A stretch of DNA of 64,000 nucleotides from Piezodorus guildinii (lineage: Eukaryota > Arthropoda > Insecta > Hemiptera > Pentatomidae). Numbering within the stretch: the stretch's first letter is position 1; each line of letters starts with the position of its first letter. The DNA is taken from the NCBI GenBank assembly GCA_023052935.1, contig CM041294.1, positions 102,456,116-102,520,115 on the forward strand. The letters are read 5' to 3'. Positions 36,316 through 47,961 of the stretch are shown in pieces. The notes beneath the pieces were generated by a model. That model was not told where the DNA came from, ran no database searches, and saw nothing but the letters and a program-made list of their open reading frames with translations. Position numbers and translations under genes: made by a program.

Positions 36316-36590
36316 CGCGAATAATAATAAAAAGGGAAAAAGAAAAGAAAAAAAAATTGAAATTTTACCTATAACTCAATTATTGCTATGATAGAGAAAA
36401 ATATGTATAGTTTTAGTGTCATTAAAGCGCAATAAAAAATGAGTGTTTTTAACCGAAACATTTTAGAAAAGTAAAAAAAAAAAAAAAAAAAACCCATAAA
36501 TCAGTTCATTTTTTAAATAGAGAAAAGTGTGTAGAACGTTTTAAAATCTAGAAAACGCGATAAAAAGCGAGAAAAAAAATCTATCTATAT
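34545..36590. repeat. two copies of a Helitron-like repeat with internal sub-repeats
   Basis: Blocks at 34600-34960 and 36075-36560 share CCGAAACTACTGG, TTATTTTTAAAATGGCG, AAGTGATT(T)AATTCAATAAC and GAGTGTTTT. Inside, an 'AACTCAGTTATT...GATAGAGAAAAA' unit repeats several times, separated by poly-A stretches. The CCGAAACTACTGGACCGATT motif resembles 5' regions of arthropod Helitrons as I recall them. No Rep/helicase gene is present. Between the copies, 35600-35870 is a GC-richer unassigned patch. Confidence 0.4.
36262..36314. repeat. A-rich homopolymer
   Basis: About 50 bases of A with single G interruptions inside the Helitron-like repeat. Confidence 0.85.
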
Positions 36591-36618
36591 ATTCGTCACT
36601 ATATCATTATCTATATAA

Positions 36619-36763
36619 GGGGTACTCACTACGTTTGCTATAGCATATTTTTTGTGCTATTTTGCTAAACTCATCGATTTTCTACAGGAAATGACTGTAT
36701 AAACTAGACGGGTTTAGCAAAATAGCACCAAAATTATGCTATAGCAAACGTAGTGAGTACCCC
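36619..36763. mobile_element. 145 bp MITE with 53 bp inverted repeats
   Basis: Ends are GGGGTACTCACTACGTTTGC and its complement; the inverted repeats run about 53 bases (36619-36671 and 36711-36763). TATAA flanks both sides (36614-36618, 36764-36768). The inner 39 bases are the only non-palindromic part. The superfamily is not clear. Confidence 0.8.
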
Positions 36764-37139
36764 TATAATAGATTGTATTCCATCAAAACTCAGTTATTAT
36801 TGAAGATAAAGAAAAATCTAAAAGATTTTCGAGATCAAGACACCTCAATGAGCAAAAAGAAAAGAAAAAAAATGATGTTATATGGTCAATCCACAACATG
36901 TGATTCCCTGATAATTCGGTTATTATTAACGATAGAGAAAGCATGTAAAATGTTCTGAAATCATGAAATATTATTTGAATGAAAATCGAAAGAAAAGAAA
37001 AGGAAATTAAAAAATCTGCTTTTCCTAATTCATAAATAATAAATACATGAATAAAATATGAAATTGCTTAAGACCTAGCAGAAATGTAGCGTTTTTAAAG
37101 TAGAAGTGGTGTATAACATTTTCCATTTAATTATTTATT

Positions 37140-37440
37140 GCTTTTTATATTAGTTAATGGCCCATTAACAGCTATACAAACAGTTATACCCTAATATAGT
37201 ATTTGGAAATAATAAAATACTGTGTAATAATTTGCAGGATATTTTAGAGTTTGGCAAATAACTATATTAGGGTATAACTGTTTGTATAGCTGTTTTGGGC
37301 AATTAACTAATTAGTTGTATTAGCTGTTTATGGGCAATTAACTAATTAGTTAATTGCCCATAAACAGCTATACAAACAGTTATACCCTAATATAGTTATT
37401 TGGAAATAATAAAATATTGTGTAATAATTTGCAGGATATT
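37140..37440. mobile_element. nested palindromic MITE family D
   Basis: The arm ACAGCTATACAAACAGTTAT (then ACCCTAATATAGT) occurs three times, in alternating orientation, at about 37168, 37262 (inverted) and 37363. The intervening block TAATAATTTGCAGGATATTT occurs twice. This looks like an element duplicated with its surroundings or inserted into its own copy. Confidence 0.65.
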
Positions 37441-39186
37441 TTAGAGTTTGACAATTGCAAGAGACTACATATTGTTACGGATGAAGGTAGTCTAAAATTG
37501 TTTTAGAAACTTGTTTTGGAGAAAGTTAACTACTTGAGAGAGATTTCATGTGGCACAACCTAAAAATATATAAAAAGAAAGAACTGTGGTTTCATCTCGG
37601 GGCAGCAGTTATTCCAGTCAATTACTCGTAGGATCTTTCTCATCCCAAAGCAGCCTATAGCGTCACGGACAACACAATCCTCTTACGAACCCACCACTTC
37701 TTCCTGATCTTGACTGAAATCTTTCTCTATTCCCTTGCAAAAGCCAAAATAAAATGGTAACCCAATTCGATCCTTAAAATATATTAAGTATATTTCGCTT
37801 AATTAATATTTTACCCTTGTTATTTTTGACCATCAAATATCAAATTAATAAACCAATATTCTCTAAACAATTGCAAAAAAAACAAAAAAAAAAAACTAAA
37901 ATTTTTGTTTTAGAGAAATATGCTACTAATCTCATAGTCTAGGGTTCGATACCGGTTGTGGGATAATTAAAATATGGAGTTTTTTTTTTCCTACCACTAT
38001 TCTTATAGCTTTCAATTCAAGTTCAATTGAAGAAGAAGAAAACTTAATTATGAGATTAAGTCACCTATAAATAACATCAGATTTGACATAATATAAAAGC
38101 TATTTCTGGCCAAGCCCAAACAGCGTCATTCAGGTCAGACAGCGTTATTTTGGGATACGAGAAGTCACTGAAAAAAAGGTATATAAATATTGAAGCTGAG
38201 GGAGCATGGCGGATGTTTGAAGAAAGATAATTTCAAAAGCTGGTGGAACGGGCTAGAAAGGAACGTTCATACGTTTTGGTTCTGTGAGATATAAAAGTTG
38301 GAAAGACTTGATTTAGTTTCTTGTAAGTGGATAGACAGTTTGAACTGTAATCTTTATTTATAAAATAAAGTGCCATTTTACTCGATTTTCTGGTGATGGC
38401 TGTTTCTCAAAAACGACTATGGTTGTGAAATTGAAATTTCTCTTGGAGGATCTTCTTACCATCTAGATGTGCAATAAGATTGGTTTCGGGAAAATTCGTC
38501 CTCTTAGTGATTAAAATAAATATTTTTATAAAACGTAAAACAAAATTGGTTATTGAATAACTCAAAAACTATAAGTACTCATTTGAATGATAAGCATAAA
38601 TCTAACCACCTGGAAGCAAAATCGTCTTAATCTGATCAGTAATAGCATAGATACTAGAAATATATTTAGGTATATTTCATTTCATATCAATGTTTCCGGG
38701 TGTAGGTTTCTATCCAGACCATATGTTTCATTGTTGTTGGTTTTTTAAAATGATCAATAGGCTGAAAAAGGTTCAAGTTTTTAAAAAATAATAGAACTTA
38801 GTTCTGAATCCTAAAAAAAAAATACAAAAAAAAAAAATAAATAAATAAAATGCGAGCATATTATGTTGGAAGGTTCCACCCCCGAGTAGAAAAGATACGT
38901 ATTTATGTCACATAGTTACGATGGTACAGAATGATAATGTTTTGAAGCGAAAATGTCAGTATTAGATAATGGCTACTTGCTACTGGTATGTTATTATAGA
39001 TTAAACTGAATAAAATTAATATGTGACAATCAACAATGATCATTTATTTGTCATACATAGGACATAGTTAAAAGTTTAACTCACTGCTATCTGAGGCATA
39101 TTTATATAGTATAACTTCACTCAACACAGTTATTATAAACATATTTCGTAATTCACAACTATTAAAAAAAAAAAAATGAAATAGTG
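37441..39186. other. receptor intron with two promoter/terminator-like blocks
   Basis: At 37565-37760 a TATATAAAAAG is followed 180 bases on by AATAAAATGG. At 38180-38370 a GGTATATAAATATT is followed by AATAAAGTGCC. Each could be a decayed solo LTR, but no matching partner or clear ends were found. Confidence 0.3.
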
Positions 39187-39213
39187 GCTTGCAAAGCCGC
39201 TCGGTACAGCTAG
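39187..39213 (+). mobile_element. possible Helitron 3' terminus
   Basis: CTTGCAAAGCCGCTCGGTAC followed by AGCTAG and then T: a short GC hairpin (CCGCTCGG) a few bases before CTAG, inserted before T. This is the pattern of Helitron 3' ends. The matching 5' TC end was not identified. Confidence 0.4.
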
Positions 39214-39694
39214 TATATCTTCTCCAATATGAGCTAATTTCAGGATTTTCAAAAAACATACTACAGGGCGGAATAACTCAACGAATACTCAATTAACACC
39301 TCGAATCCTGGGTTCAATTCCGGTTGCAGCAAAATAATTTGTACACTTTAATATCAGCTACGTTTCTACACAGAAAATGGTAACAGATAAATTCCATATC
39401 ATTGGAAATTGATATCTTTCTTATTAAATGTTTACCATATTATATAAACTAGTAATTATAGCATTGTTAAAAAATAACAGCTTAAAAGATACGGCTTATT
39501 TTAATTAAAATTACCATTTCCGCTCTCCTGTCCTAAAGTCATTCTAAACTGTAATTTTTAGACAAATATGTTAGAGAATGACATGCCTACAATTAATAAA
39601 ACGATTGTTATTATTTTTCTGATATGTTGTTTATTTCACATCATGGAAGTCATGACAATATGAAAAGAGACGATATGAGCCTGTGAAAACGATA

Positions 39695-39785
39695 AAGCAA
39701 GCGGGCGGGGCGGACAGCTGACATCCCCAGGGCACTCGCTCATCATGTCAACGCCCAATCCTCAGGTCACCGCTTTTATATAAAT
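39695..39785 (+). promoter_or_regulatory. GC-rich block ending in a TATA-like box
   Basis: GCGGGCGGGGCGGACAGCTG is followed by GTCACC-type motifs and then TTTTATATAAATCG near 39774. It stands out sharply from the AT-rich intron. No gene start was found downstream before a family A repeat begins at 39883. Confidence 0.3.
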
Positions 39786-40093
39786 CGTTCTAGTAAAAAA
39801 ACAAAAAAAAAAGTTATAATATCAAACCTGAATATTAATCAAATTCAGAGTAATATTACTCCAGTTGTAATAAAAAAAAAAATCTGGTGCGGGCAACATA
39901 CGACTTTCACTTACCACGACTGTTAAAATTAATTTAAAAATTATTAAATATACTTAAATAAAAAATAAAAAAAATTAGTTGATTTTAATAAATCGTGATT
40001 TCATTTGCTTTGGAAACATATGATTTAGATTAAATAATATAACTATGTTACACCGGATCAGAAAAGTTTTCTAAGCGATAAAACGCTATAATA

Positions 40094-41207
40094 TTGCACA
40101 CTGTTCCGGATATCAAACAGAAAGAGTACGCAATCAAAATGGCATCCCTAATCGACACAAAATTTATCCGTTACACATCAAGAATTTCCAATTCCAGGTT
40201 CTGCATTCACTTTAGTAACAAAGAGTCAGTAGGTAATATTCTTAAAAACCACAAATCAATAGTAATTAACGAAAAAGAAATTCACACTAAACGGCTGATC
40301 AATCCTGCGAAACGGATTATAATTTCTAATGCTTGCCCTTCCATACCCCATGATATTATTGAAAATTAATTGAAAAAACTAGGGTTAAGATTAGTATCGC
40401 CTATGCATTTTCTCAGGGCCGGTTACCAAGACCCACGGTTGGCTCATGTACTAAGCTTCCGAAGACAGGTCTACATCCCACCTGAAGACCTCACCAAACT
40501 GCCAACCTCCTTGCTAATTAAACATGAAAATGTACCTTACCGAATATTTTTCAGTGAAGACATAGTCACCTGTTTTATTTGTTAGCAGCCAGGGCATATC
40601 TCTGTCCAGAAAGTGAAAATGAAATTGATATTCCTGAGCCCCAAAATTATGACAAGGATGCTACTTTAATTCAGAACTAAGTGGTTGCATCAATAACGAA
40701 ACAAATACCGATCGATCGCTGTTAGACACGCCAAATCATATTTTGCCCAACATTAATAGTATAGTAGAACCGACGCTATCCAGTAGCCATGACAACGCCA
40801 GCACGTCATCAGTAGCTAAGGCTGCCAGAGGCGGTCCAGGGGAGCTGTTGTCTGGTAGTCATGGCAACCAGCTTACTAGCAGTGGCACCTTAGATAACCC
40901 GACTCAAACCACAGATGTGAATAATAGCAATAATTTAATATTGTTACCAACCGTTGCGTCCGGCGTCAAACGATGCCATTCTAGCTCTATCCCTTCTTCT
41001 GTATCAACTACCGAACTGAAACTGACCATAGATTCTCAAGAAGACCCGGAAAACATTATTAATTTTGACCACTTCCCATTGATGACCTCGCCACAATCCA
41101 CAGGCAAAAAATCGAAGAAACTGAAAAAAAGTGAAATAATTGATTCAAAAATTAATTTCGAAAGTGCTAGGCAGACTATTGAAGAAAATAGGGAAAATAC
41201 CCTATAA
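40094..41207 (+). pseudogene. LINE ORF1 (gag-like), broken
   Basis: Three consecutive plus-strand pieces represent one ORF1. The first (to 40369) reads EYAIKMASLIDTKFIRYTSR, then SNSRFCIHFSNKESVGNILK and KRIIISNACPSIPHD, matching the RNA-binding-like core of Jockey-group gag. The second, beginning just after a TAA, continues KKLGLRLVSPMHFLRAGYQD and ends DIVTCFIC, the first pair of a CCHC knuckle, with a stop before QPGH. The third (40743-41207) is a Ser/Thr-rich then Lys-rich tail. Two stops and a frameshift break it. Confidence 0.75.
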
Positions 41208-41521
41208 CTTTTGAAGAGATGGTAACGTAAATAGAAATATCTCCGAATACCAAAAACATTAGTGAATTTGTTAAGGAGCTCACTGATAATACAGAGGGCC
41301 TAAGGGACATGCTAAAAGACACATAAGCACTCATAATGACCGGCGATCAAAACTAAAAATGACTAAACTTTTAAAAAAAACAGTGGGAAGCAACGGACTG
41401 TATAATTAACTCAGACGATAGCACAGACAATTAATAGATAACGACAAGTGATCTCTACAAAAATATTTACATTAATTTTTTGTTAATGAAAAACCGTCGT
41501 GAAGAAGTGGTTTAGGCCAGA

Positions 41522-41767
41522 CTAAGTAGCGGACACACAGCAATGACTCACACCTACCTTCTGAAGGGACTCCACCCACCAACCTGTAGGACGTGCCAGG
41601 CACCTCTGACCCTGGAGCATATCATCCTGCACTGCGAGGTCTACAACGGTGCAAGAAGAGAATTCGACATGGGCAACAAACTTGAAATAGTTCTGAGTGA
41701 TTGTGAGATGAATGTGCAAAAGCTATTAAAGTTTTTAAAGAAGTGTAAACTCTACAATTTGATATAG
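41522..41767 (+). pseudogene. LINE reverse transcriptase C-terminus (zinc finger)
   Basis: The frame reads HTYLLKGLHPPTCRTCQAPL, then TLEHIILHCEVYNGARREF: a CxxC...H...C finger found at the C-terminus of many Jockey/I-group LINE polymerases. It ends KKCKLYNLI at a stop followed by the LINE UTR. The body of the enzyme is deleted. Confidence 0.75.
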
Positions 41768-42634
41768 TAATAATTATACATTTGGACCTAATGTTTATAA
41801 TCCAACTTTCTGATATAATGTTAACAATTATGATCTAAAAAACAAAAATAAGTATGTATAATGCTAATAACCCTATAAGGGTAGATCCATTTGTGTAAAT
41901 AAATAAATAACTATGTTAAATTGTTAATAATTAATAAGTGTATTCCATATTCTTCACTTTATATTACCTTATACAAATTTTTGTATCAGATAATATTTTT
42001 TTCTAAAATCTTTCTCTTTCTAACGGTATATTATTGTACTTATAATAAAAAAAAAATACATAAAAAATAGTTTTGCTCTTTTATCCTTTCGTTGGTCATC
42101 AAATTCGTCCAATTTGTACATTTAGCCTTCCTCATCAATGTCTTTAAGATGAAATGGTTAATCTTTTGAAATGTACGAAATTCAAGGTAGTTTAGGGGAA
42201 GAGCATTTAAAATATTAGCATTTAAGTCCTGTCAGACTATCTCAATCAGAATGAAACCTGCATGGTGTTAAAGCCCCTTAAATTTTATATCGGTATAGTG
42301 GGTTTATTCAAAATCGGTATAGCCGTTTTTGAGAAAATTATAAAAAGGTGCAAAATGCATGCTACAAAGTGGCTCTTGTGGTAAGCTGATTTCGATGGAA
42401 AAGATTCAGTAACATCTTGGGCGCATGAAATTTCAGTTTTATAGGACTTTTCGTTATCCCCTGGGAGTTACCACACACGCACGGGCAATCAGACCTTTTT
42501 GCGGGACATTTTGACTTTTTTTTTGTTATTTTTATTTGTTATTTGGACTCAGGGAACCCTAAAACGTGTGGTTCCGTTGAAAAGTAGAATTCTACAATTT
42601 TCACGGTCGCAATACTTCCCTAACTATATATTTC

Positions 42635-42840
42635 CCGGGGAGCCCATGGCTCAGTGGCTAGCGCGCTAGTCTCTCATGCTACAGGTTCTGAGTTCGAATC
42701 CCAGTCCCGGCGGGGCTTTTATAAGGATGTAAAATAATGGGGATTCACTCACAACCTCTCCCCCGGGTATGTGAGACCCGTCAGCCTAAGGGTGGCCACT
42801 CACAAAATTAGTCGTGGGGAGTGATGAACCTACCTATGAA
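42635..42840 (+). mobile_element. tRNA-derived SINE, family 1 (3' truncated)
   Basis: The tRNA-like head has A box TGGCTCAGTGGCTAGCGCG and B box GGTTCTGAGTTCGAATCCC, then a body with CTCTCCCCCGGGTATGTGAG. It was inserted into the right end of family A (ATTTC repeated on both sides when the intact tail in the second unit is used). This copy lost its tail. Confidence 0.85.
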
Positions 42841-42982
42841 CCTGAATATAGGTATGTGAAAGTAAAAACTGATAGTTGCATACTTATTTATTGTTTAATT
42901 AGTGTTAGTATGAATTAGAAACGTAATCATAAGCCCAATACATATTTTTTTAGATAATTCAACAGTAAACTTAAAATTCCTA

Positions 42983-43236
42983 TAGAGCAGCTAGGTCTAG
43001 TGGATAGAGCCCTAGTCTACTGTTCTCCGGGTTCCGGGTTTGAATCCCGGCAGTGGAAGAATTATTTGTTCAGTTATCTAAGCTATGGAGCAACCCGGTG
43101 TTATGGAGACCCTTCTTGGGCACAACATATCCTCTATAAAGTGGGTGCCCCGAAATAGGGGAATAGCAGCGGCTGAGATTGATCTACGCCTAATTACCTC
43201 CATGCACTGCCATAAAACATCATCAATATCTATGAG
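42983..43236 (+). mobile_element. tRNA-derived SINE, family 2, unit 1
   Basis: Head GCAGCTAGGTCTAGTGGATA (A box) and CCGGGTTTGAATCCCGG (B box), then the family body ending TCTATGAG. Reference copy for the diverged ones at 7885 and 10955. Confidence 0.88.
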
Positions 43237-43507
43237 CTAGTCTCTCATGCTACAGGTTCTGAGTTCGAATCCCAGTCCCGGCGGGGCTTTTATAAGGATG
43301 TAAAATAATGGGGATTCACTCACAACCTCTCCCCCGGGTATGTGAGACCCGTCAGCCTAAGGGTGGCCACTCACAAAATTAGTCGTGGGGAGTGATGAAC
43401 CTACACTAAAAATAGCATCGTGAAACGTGAGTGTAAACTCGCAGGAGTTTACACTGCGAGGCCCAGGGCCTACACGGCCTGTCGCGCCACTGAAAAAAAA
43501 AAAAAAA
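43237..43507 (+). mobile_element. SINE family 1, unit 2 with complete tail
   Basis: Lacks the first 31 bases of the head but keeps the B box, the body and the 3' part (GTAAACTCGCAGGAGTTTAC hairpin) with a 16-base A tail ending 43507. Confidence 0.85.
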
Positions 43508-43652
43508 ATTTCATATATAGGTATGTGAAAGTAAAAACTGATAGTTGCATACTTATTTATTGTTTAATTAGTGTTAGTATGAATTAGAAACGTAATCATA
43601 AGCCCAATACATATTTTTTTAGATAATTCAACAGTAAACTTAAAATTCCTAT

Positions 43653-43950
43653 AGAGCAGCTAGGTCTAGTGGATAGAGCCCTAGTCTACTGTTCTCCGGG
43701 TTCCGGGTTTGAATCCCGGCAGTGGAAGAATTATTTGTTCAGTTATCTAAGCTATGGAGCAACCCGGTGTTATGGAGACCCTTCTTGGGCACAACATATC
43801 CTCTATAAAGTGGGTGCCCCGAAATAGGGGAATAGCAGCGGCTGAGATTGATCTACGCCTAATTACCTCCATGCACTGCCATAAAACATCATCAATATCT
43901 ATGAGTAATGAACCCGGGGCCACTTCGTATTTTTTTTTTTTTTTTTTATA
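43653..43950 (+). mobile_element. SINE family 2, unit 2 with native 3' end
   Basis: Same as 42983-43236 but continues past TATGAG into TAATGAACCCGGGGCCAC and a T run at 43930-43947, presumably the native tail. Confidence 0.85.
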
Positions 43951-45201
43951 CTAAATTGAGGCCTTGATTTCCAAAATGGACTGAATGACATTTTTACAAA
44001 ATTGATATTTTTTGCATATTTGTATTCTTATTATTTAGTTTTATCCAAGTATTCTATTTGAGTTTTTCTAATTAACACTCAGGTCCTTTAAAAAAGCGAT
44101 TTAGAAAAGCAATTATTTTCTAAAGGTACTAATTATACATGTAGTTTCGTTCCAAATCATACTAAAACATATCATTCCATTACTTTTATATGGTGTTAAT
44201 AATATTGTAACAAAAATAGTTCTATATTTTAGAGCGAAATAATCAAATTAGCTAATTTAAAAATATAGCAATGAGGGATTTTCAACGCTTTCTGTAAAAT
44301 TTCCTAGAATGGATATAATACATTTAAGAAATTAAAGTCTCAATCATTATCACTTTATTAAACAATTAATTTATTCATAAATAATACAATCGGCCATACT
44401 CTGAGGCAATGAGTATTGCAGCTATTGTTCATCTCACATATTATATAGAGCGAGATAATAAAAACTAAATAAATACAGAAGAACAAATACAAAATAAATA
44501 ATAGCAAACAACAAAATAATAATAACAACCAAATTATCTTATCTTCAAGACACAAAACGGATATATGTAATTAATTATATGTTGTAAGAAAATTACTTTT
44601 CCTCTTTATAACAAACAATTTGACAACTAAATTGTATTCCTTAGAGATTGCAATTTTTTTTATTTTTTTTTTTATAGTGTTATCAAGGGATCACAAGAAA
44701 TGATTTAGGAGAGGAAATATTGCTAAACAGGACCAAAAGAATATATTTTTATGTAATTATGAATTAATTTGTTTCAGATACATATCTATGAGAATTACGA
44801 AAAACTACTCTCGCTACATAAAATATTATCAATGCTTACGGAACTTAATCTTCCCAGGGCAGACAAATACATATACGCATAAAATAAGTCATATTTGGAC
44901 ACTGCAATAGCTTCTAAAAATACTCTCATACATTGAAAATTACAATCATATCTCACCGATATACGCACAAAGAAACTAAACATTAATTCAATTTTGTATT
45001 TTATTTATTCAAGTTTTTATTTTATTTTTTCTTTAATTATCAAAATTTGACTTAATATATATAGTAAGTATCGATACTTACTGTCATGAAAAAGAGAATT
45101 TCGAGGACCATGCATGAAAATGTGATATGAAGATGTTAAATAGTTGTTTTCTATCTTTAGCTTATTTTTATGCAGTTGGTAATTTTTTTTATAATTAAAA
45201 A
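43951..45201. other. receptor intron, nothing assigned
   Basis: AT-rich sequence; no element or exon recognised. Confidence 0.5.
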
Positions 45202-47590
45202 TCTGGTGCCGTCAACACAAATATATATTAAATCTGGCTGTTAAAATATATTTAAAAACTATTAAATAAACTGACAGTTTTAGGTTAATGTATTTACTCA
45301 GTTTCCTGATAACATATGATTTAGATTAAATAATGTAAAATTGTTACCATTAATTATCAGTAATAAGTTTATGTCATATTCGTCTCTTTATATTGCATTT
45401 TACAATTTTATATAAAGGATAATATTTAATTTCTAAAATCGTTAGCTTTATAACGGTATATTATACATATATGTTACTGTTATAAAAACAGATATTGCAT
45501 TATAAAATATATTTGTTCTTTTCTCCTTTAGTCATCAAATTCGTCCACAATTTATTGTTGGAAAAATTTTATCAATCTTAATGATATGATATGGTTAATT
45601 ATTTTTTAGCTAAAAAATTAAAGTTACGTTAGAGGAAAAAAATTAAAAATATCGTATTTAAGCCCTGTCAGACTATTTCAATCAGAATGAAACCTACACG
45701 ATATTAAAGCCTATTAAGTTTTACATTGATGTGCGAGAAAATCGTAGAAATGTGCAAAATGCATAATATAAAGTAGCACTCTCGGTCAGCTGATTTTGAT
45801 GAAAAATTTGGTTTAACATCTAGGCGTATAATGGTATTTTAAAGAAAAAATATTAATTGATATTTAAAATTGTATTGTACAACACATCTAGTAAATAGGC
45901 TAAGAGAAAATAATCATGAAAAAGACCGAAGCTTCCCAATGGAAGCAGTCTAAAAATATTCTAACTAGAAGGTCTCGAGGCCATATTCTTTTCAGACGCC
46001 ACGGAGGATTATCGGGAATTGGAATGGAAGTAAGGATTGAAACTAGAGGATTAGAGTGGGAATGGAGTTTTTTTTATTAAAGGAAAGATATATGGTTTGG
46101 GCCAAATCAGAAACATACGGAACATTAAGGTCTTTAGAATCAGTTTCTTAGTTACAAAGTAAGAAGCATTGAGGATTTTACGAAGGATTTGGATTGTAGG
46201 GATGAGATACGGGAAGAATTTGATGGTGTAGTAGAGCCCCAAAGCTCTAGTCCGTAAGTCTGTAAAGGCCGTATGTAGATGAGCCTTTTGTATTTAAGTG
46301 GAAGAGTAGAATGTTTGTCTGGTGGAGTAGTCGAAAACGTCGAGCAGTTTCAGTCTTTGAGGGTTCCAAGAATGGCGTTTGTCAAGGTGGAGTCCTAGAT
46401 ATCGTATCTGTTCAACAGGGACTAGCGAAATGTTTTGTAGGACTCTGCAGGGCCGGATGTCTTAGGTTTACGAGGAAGGGTAAAGGTAATTTGGAGAGAT
46501 TTGTTGGAATTTATTTTAATTATCCAATTCCGACACAGTACCTCAAGGTCTCTGATGTGGGATTGGAGAGTTTAAAAGGCAATAGTTGGATCAGTATAGA
46601 CTAATAACACACATGTGTCATCGGCATAGGTAGAAAGGAAAGTGTTTGGATGGGACGGGATATCAGCTGTATAAACTGTGAAGAATGAGTCCTAGGATAC
46701 TGCCTTGAGGAACACCAGCAAACTGACTAAAAATGGATGAATAGGAATTATTATGACTTAATTTGAAGGATCTGCCGATGAGTGTAGGATGATGATATGG
46801 AATTAAGACTCGGTCAAAGGCATGTTCTACGTCGAGGAGGCTCTCGTCCAATATAAGACGAGACAACGTCCACCACACGATGACATTGCTGGGTAGTTGA
46901 GTGTGACGTTCTGAATCCAAACTGTTGATCAGGAATTATGGAATTAGTATCTGGATGGGATACAGGCGTTTAAGTACAAGTTTTTAAAGATTTTGTCTAT
47001 GATTGTAAAAGTGAAATGGAACAGTAAAAGGATGGATTATCTGGCGGTTTCTTAGGTTTGGGTATCATTTTGACAATGGGTAATTCCCAGGAAGCAGGAA
47101 AGTATGTGGAACGGAGTACGGAATTATATATTTAAGTGAGATATAGGATAGCTTTTCGAGGAAGTAGTTTTAAAATATGGGAAGTTATATGATCCTGCCC
47201 AGGAGCTTTGCGGGATGATAAATTTTGTATAATGTTAGATATTTCTGACGGATAGAAGGCTATAGGAAGATGGACTATTTGGAGTGGGATATCTAGTTAT
47301 CTTCTATAAATTAATTATAATAGGGATTATGGATATTTGGATGTGGATTAAAGGTTCGAAAAAAGTGCTGACCAAATATTGGGCCTTCTCTTCATCAGAT
47401 CTTGTCCAGATATTCGTACGAGTTTTGTTTTCGTTTCAAGATTTTCGGGACTTTGTTTGAATTAGACTCAGGGGATCCTATAACGTGTATTTCCGTTTAA
47501 AAACTGGAGTTCTGAAATTTTCACGAACGTAATAGGTAATTCCCCTTACTATATATTTCATATATAGGTAAGTGAAAGTTAAAATTAATT
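45202..47590 (+). repeat. family A repeat copy, split by a Jockey-type LINE
   Basis: It starts TCTGGTGCCGTCAACAC and ends TTTCATATATAGGTAAGTGA at about 47575. Family blocks flank the LINE: AAGCCCTGTCAGACTATTTC (45660) on the left and CTCAGGGGATCCTATAACGT (47468) on the right. Confidence 0.75.
45870..47430 (-). mobile_element. degenerate Jockey-type LINE
   Basis: Minus-strand frames with many stops read, in order, ISNIIQNLSSRKAPGQDHIT, FPASWELPIVKMIPKPKKPP, PDQQFGFRTSHSTTQQCHRV, QFAGVPQGSILGLILHSLYS, RYLGLHLDKRHSWNPQ, and a C-terminal stretch before the 3' module (CGCCACGGAGGATTATCGGG on plus). It lies inside family A. No target duplication was found; ends are approximate. Confidence 0.85.
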
Positions 47591-47961
47591 TAATATCTAT
47601 ATAAATATTTTTTTTTTATTTTATCAAAGGTAAACAGAGATAACTCGATCGTTGTTGGGATATGGTTGTTCCAGTGAAGAATGGTTGAATTAAAATTCAC
47701 ATCGAAAATTGAATATTCATTTGAATTCATTTAAAAAATTAAAAAGTTTCATTGATCAAAGTCAAATTTGATAACAAAGTTATTTACAAAATAAACAACG
47801 GTGAAATTATAAAAAGAAAAATTACAGCTAGGTCATGCAATAGTGAGATGATTCCGAAATAACAGAAGTACGAAATTACGTCAAAATTACCTTTTATTAT
47901 TTATGATAATTATTAACGTTCTCAACTTCCACAAGTTAATTGCCATGTTAGAGGAAGCCAT

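Larger units (their letters stand above)
40051..41907 (+). mobile_element. internally deleted LINE with target-site duplication
   Basis: It is flanked by a 12 bp duplication ATAACTATGTTA (40039-40050 and 41907-41918). Its 5' part carries ORF1 (gag) sequence and its 3' part the RT C-terminal finger, so the endonuclease and polymerase region is missing. It ends in a (TAAA)n tail at 41895-41907. The style is I/Jockey-group. Stops in ORF1 show it is dead. Confidence 0.88.
39883..43535 (+). repeat. family A repeat copy, split by a LINE and SINEs
   Basis: It starts TCTGGTGCGGGCAACATACG and ends ATATATAGGTATGTGAAAGT near 43530. The LINE (40051-41907) and SINE family 1 interrupt it. The uninterrupted sequence around the LINE site can be checked against the copy at 45202, where GATTTAGATTAAATAATGTA continues without an insert. 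Confidence 0.75.
42666..43905. repeat. tandem duplication of a SINE pair
   Basis: Unit 1 is 42666-43236 (571 bp), unit 2 is 43237-43905 (669 bp). They are nearly the same except for one replaced segment: unit 2 keeps the complete SINE 1 tail with poly-A and the family A end (43404-43525), where unit 1 has a short substitute. The junction is at GAG|CTAGTC. Confidence 0.88.

Noticed and set aside
42655..42715. Functional tRNA gene
   Set aside because: A and B boxes are good, but the sequence runs on into a SINE body shared with a second copy and does not fold as a complete cloverleaf with a 3' acceptor partner.
43754..43954. 66-codon frame
   Set aside because: Lies within a SINE family 2 copy; no protein family is recognisable.
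46311..46604. 97-codon plus-strand frame
   Set aside because: It is the opposite strand of the Jockey-type LINE at 45870-47430, whose minus-strand motifs explain the sequence.
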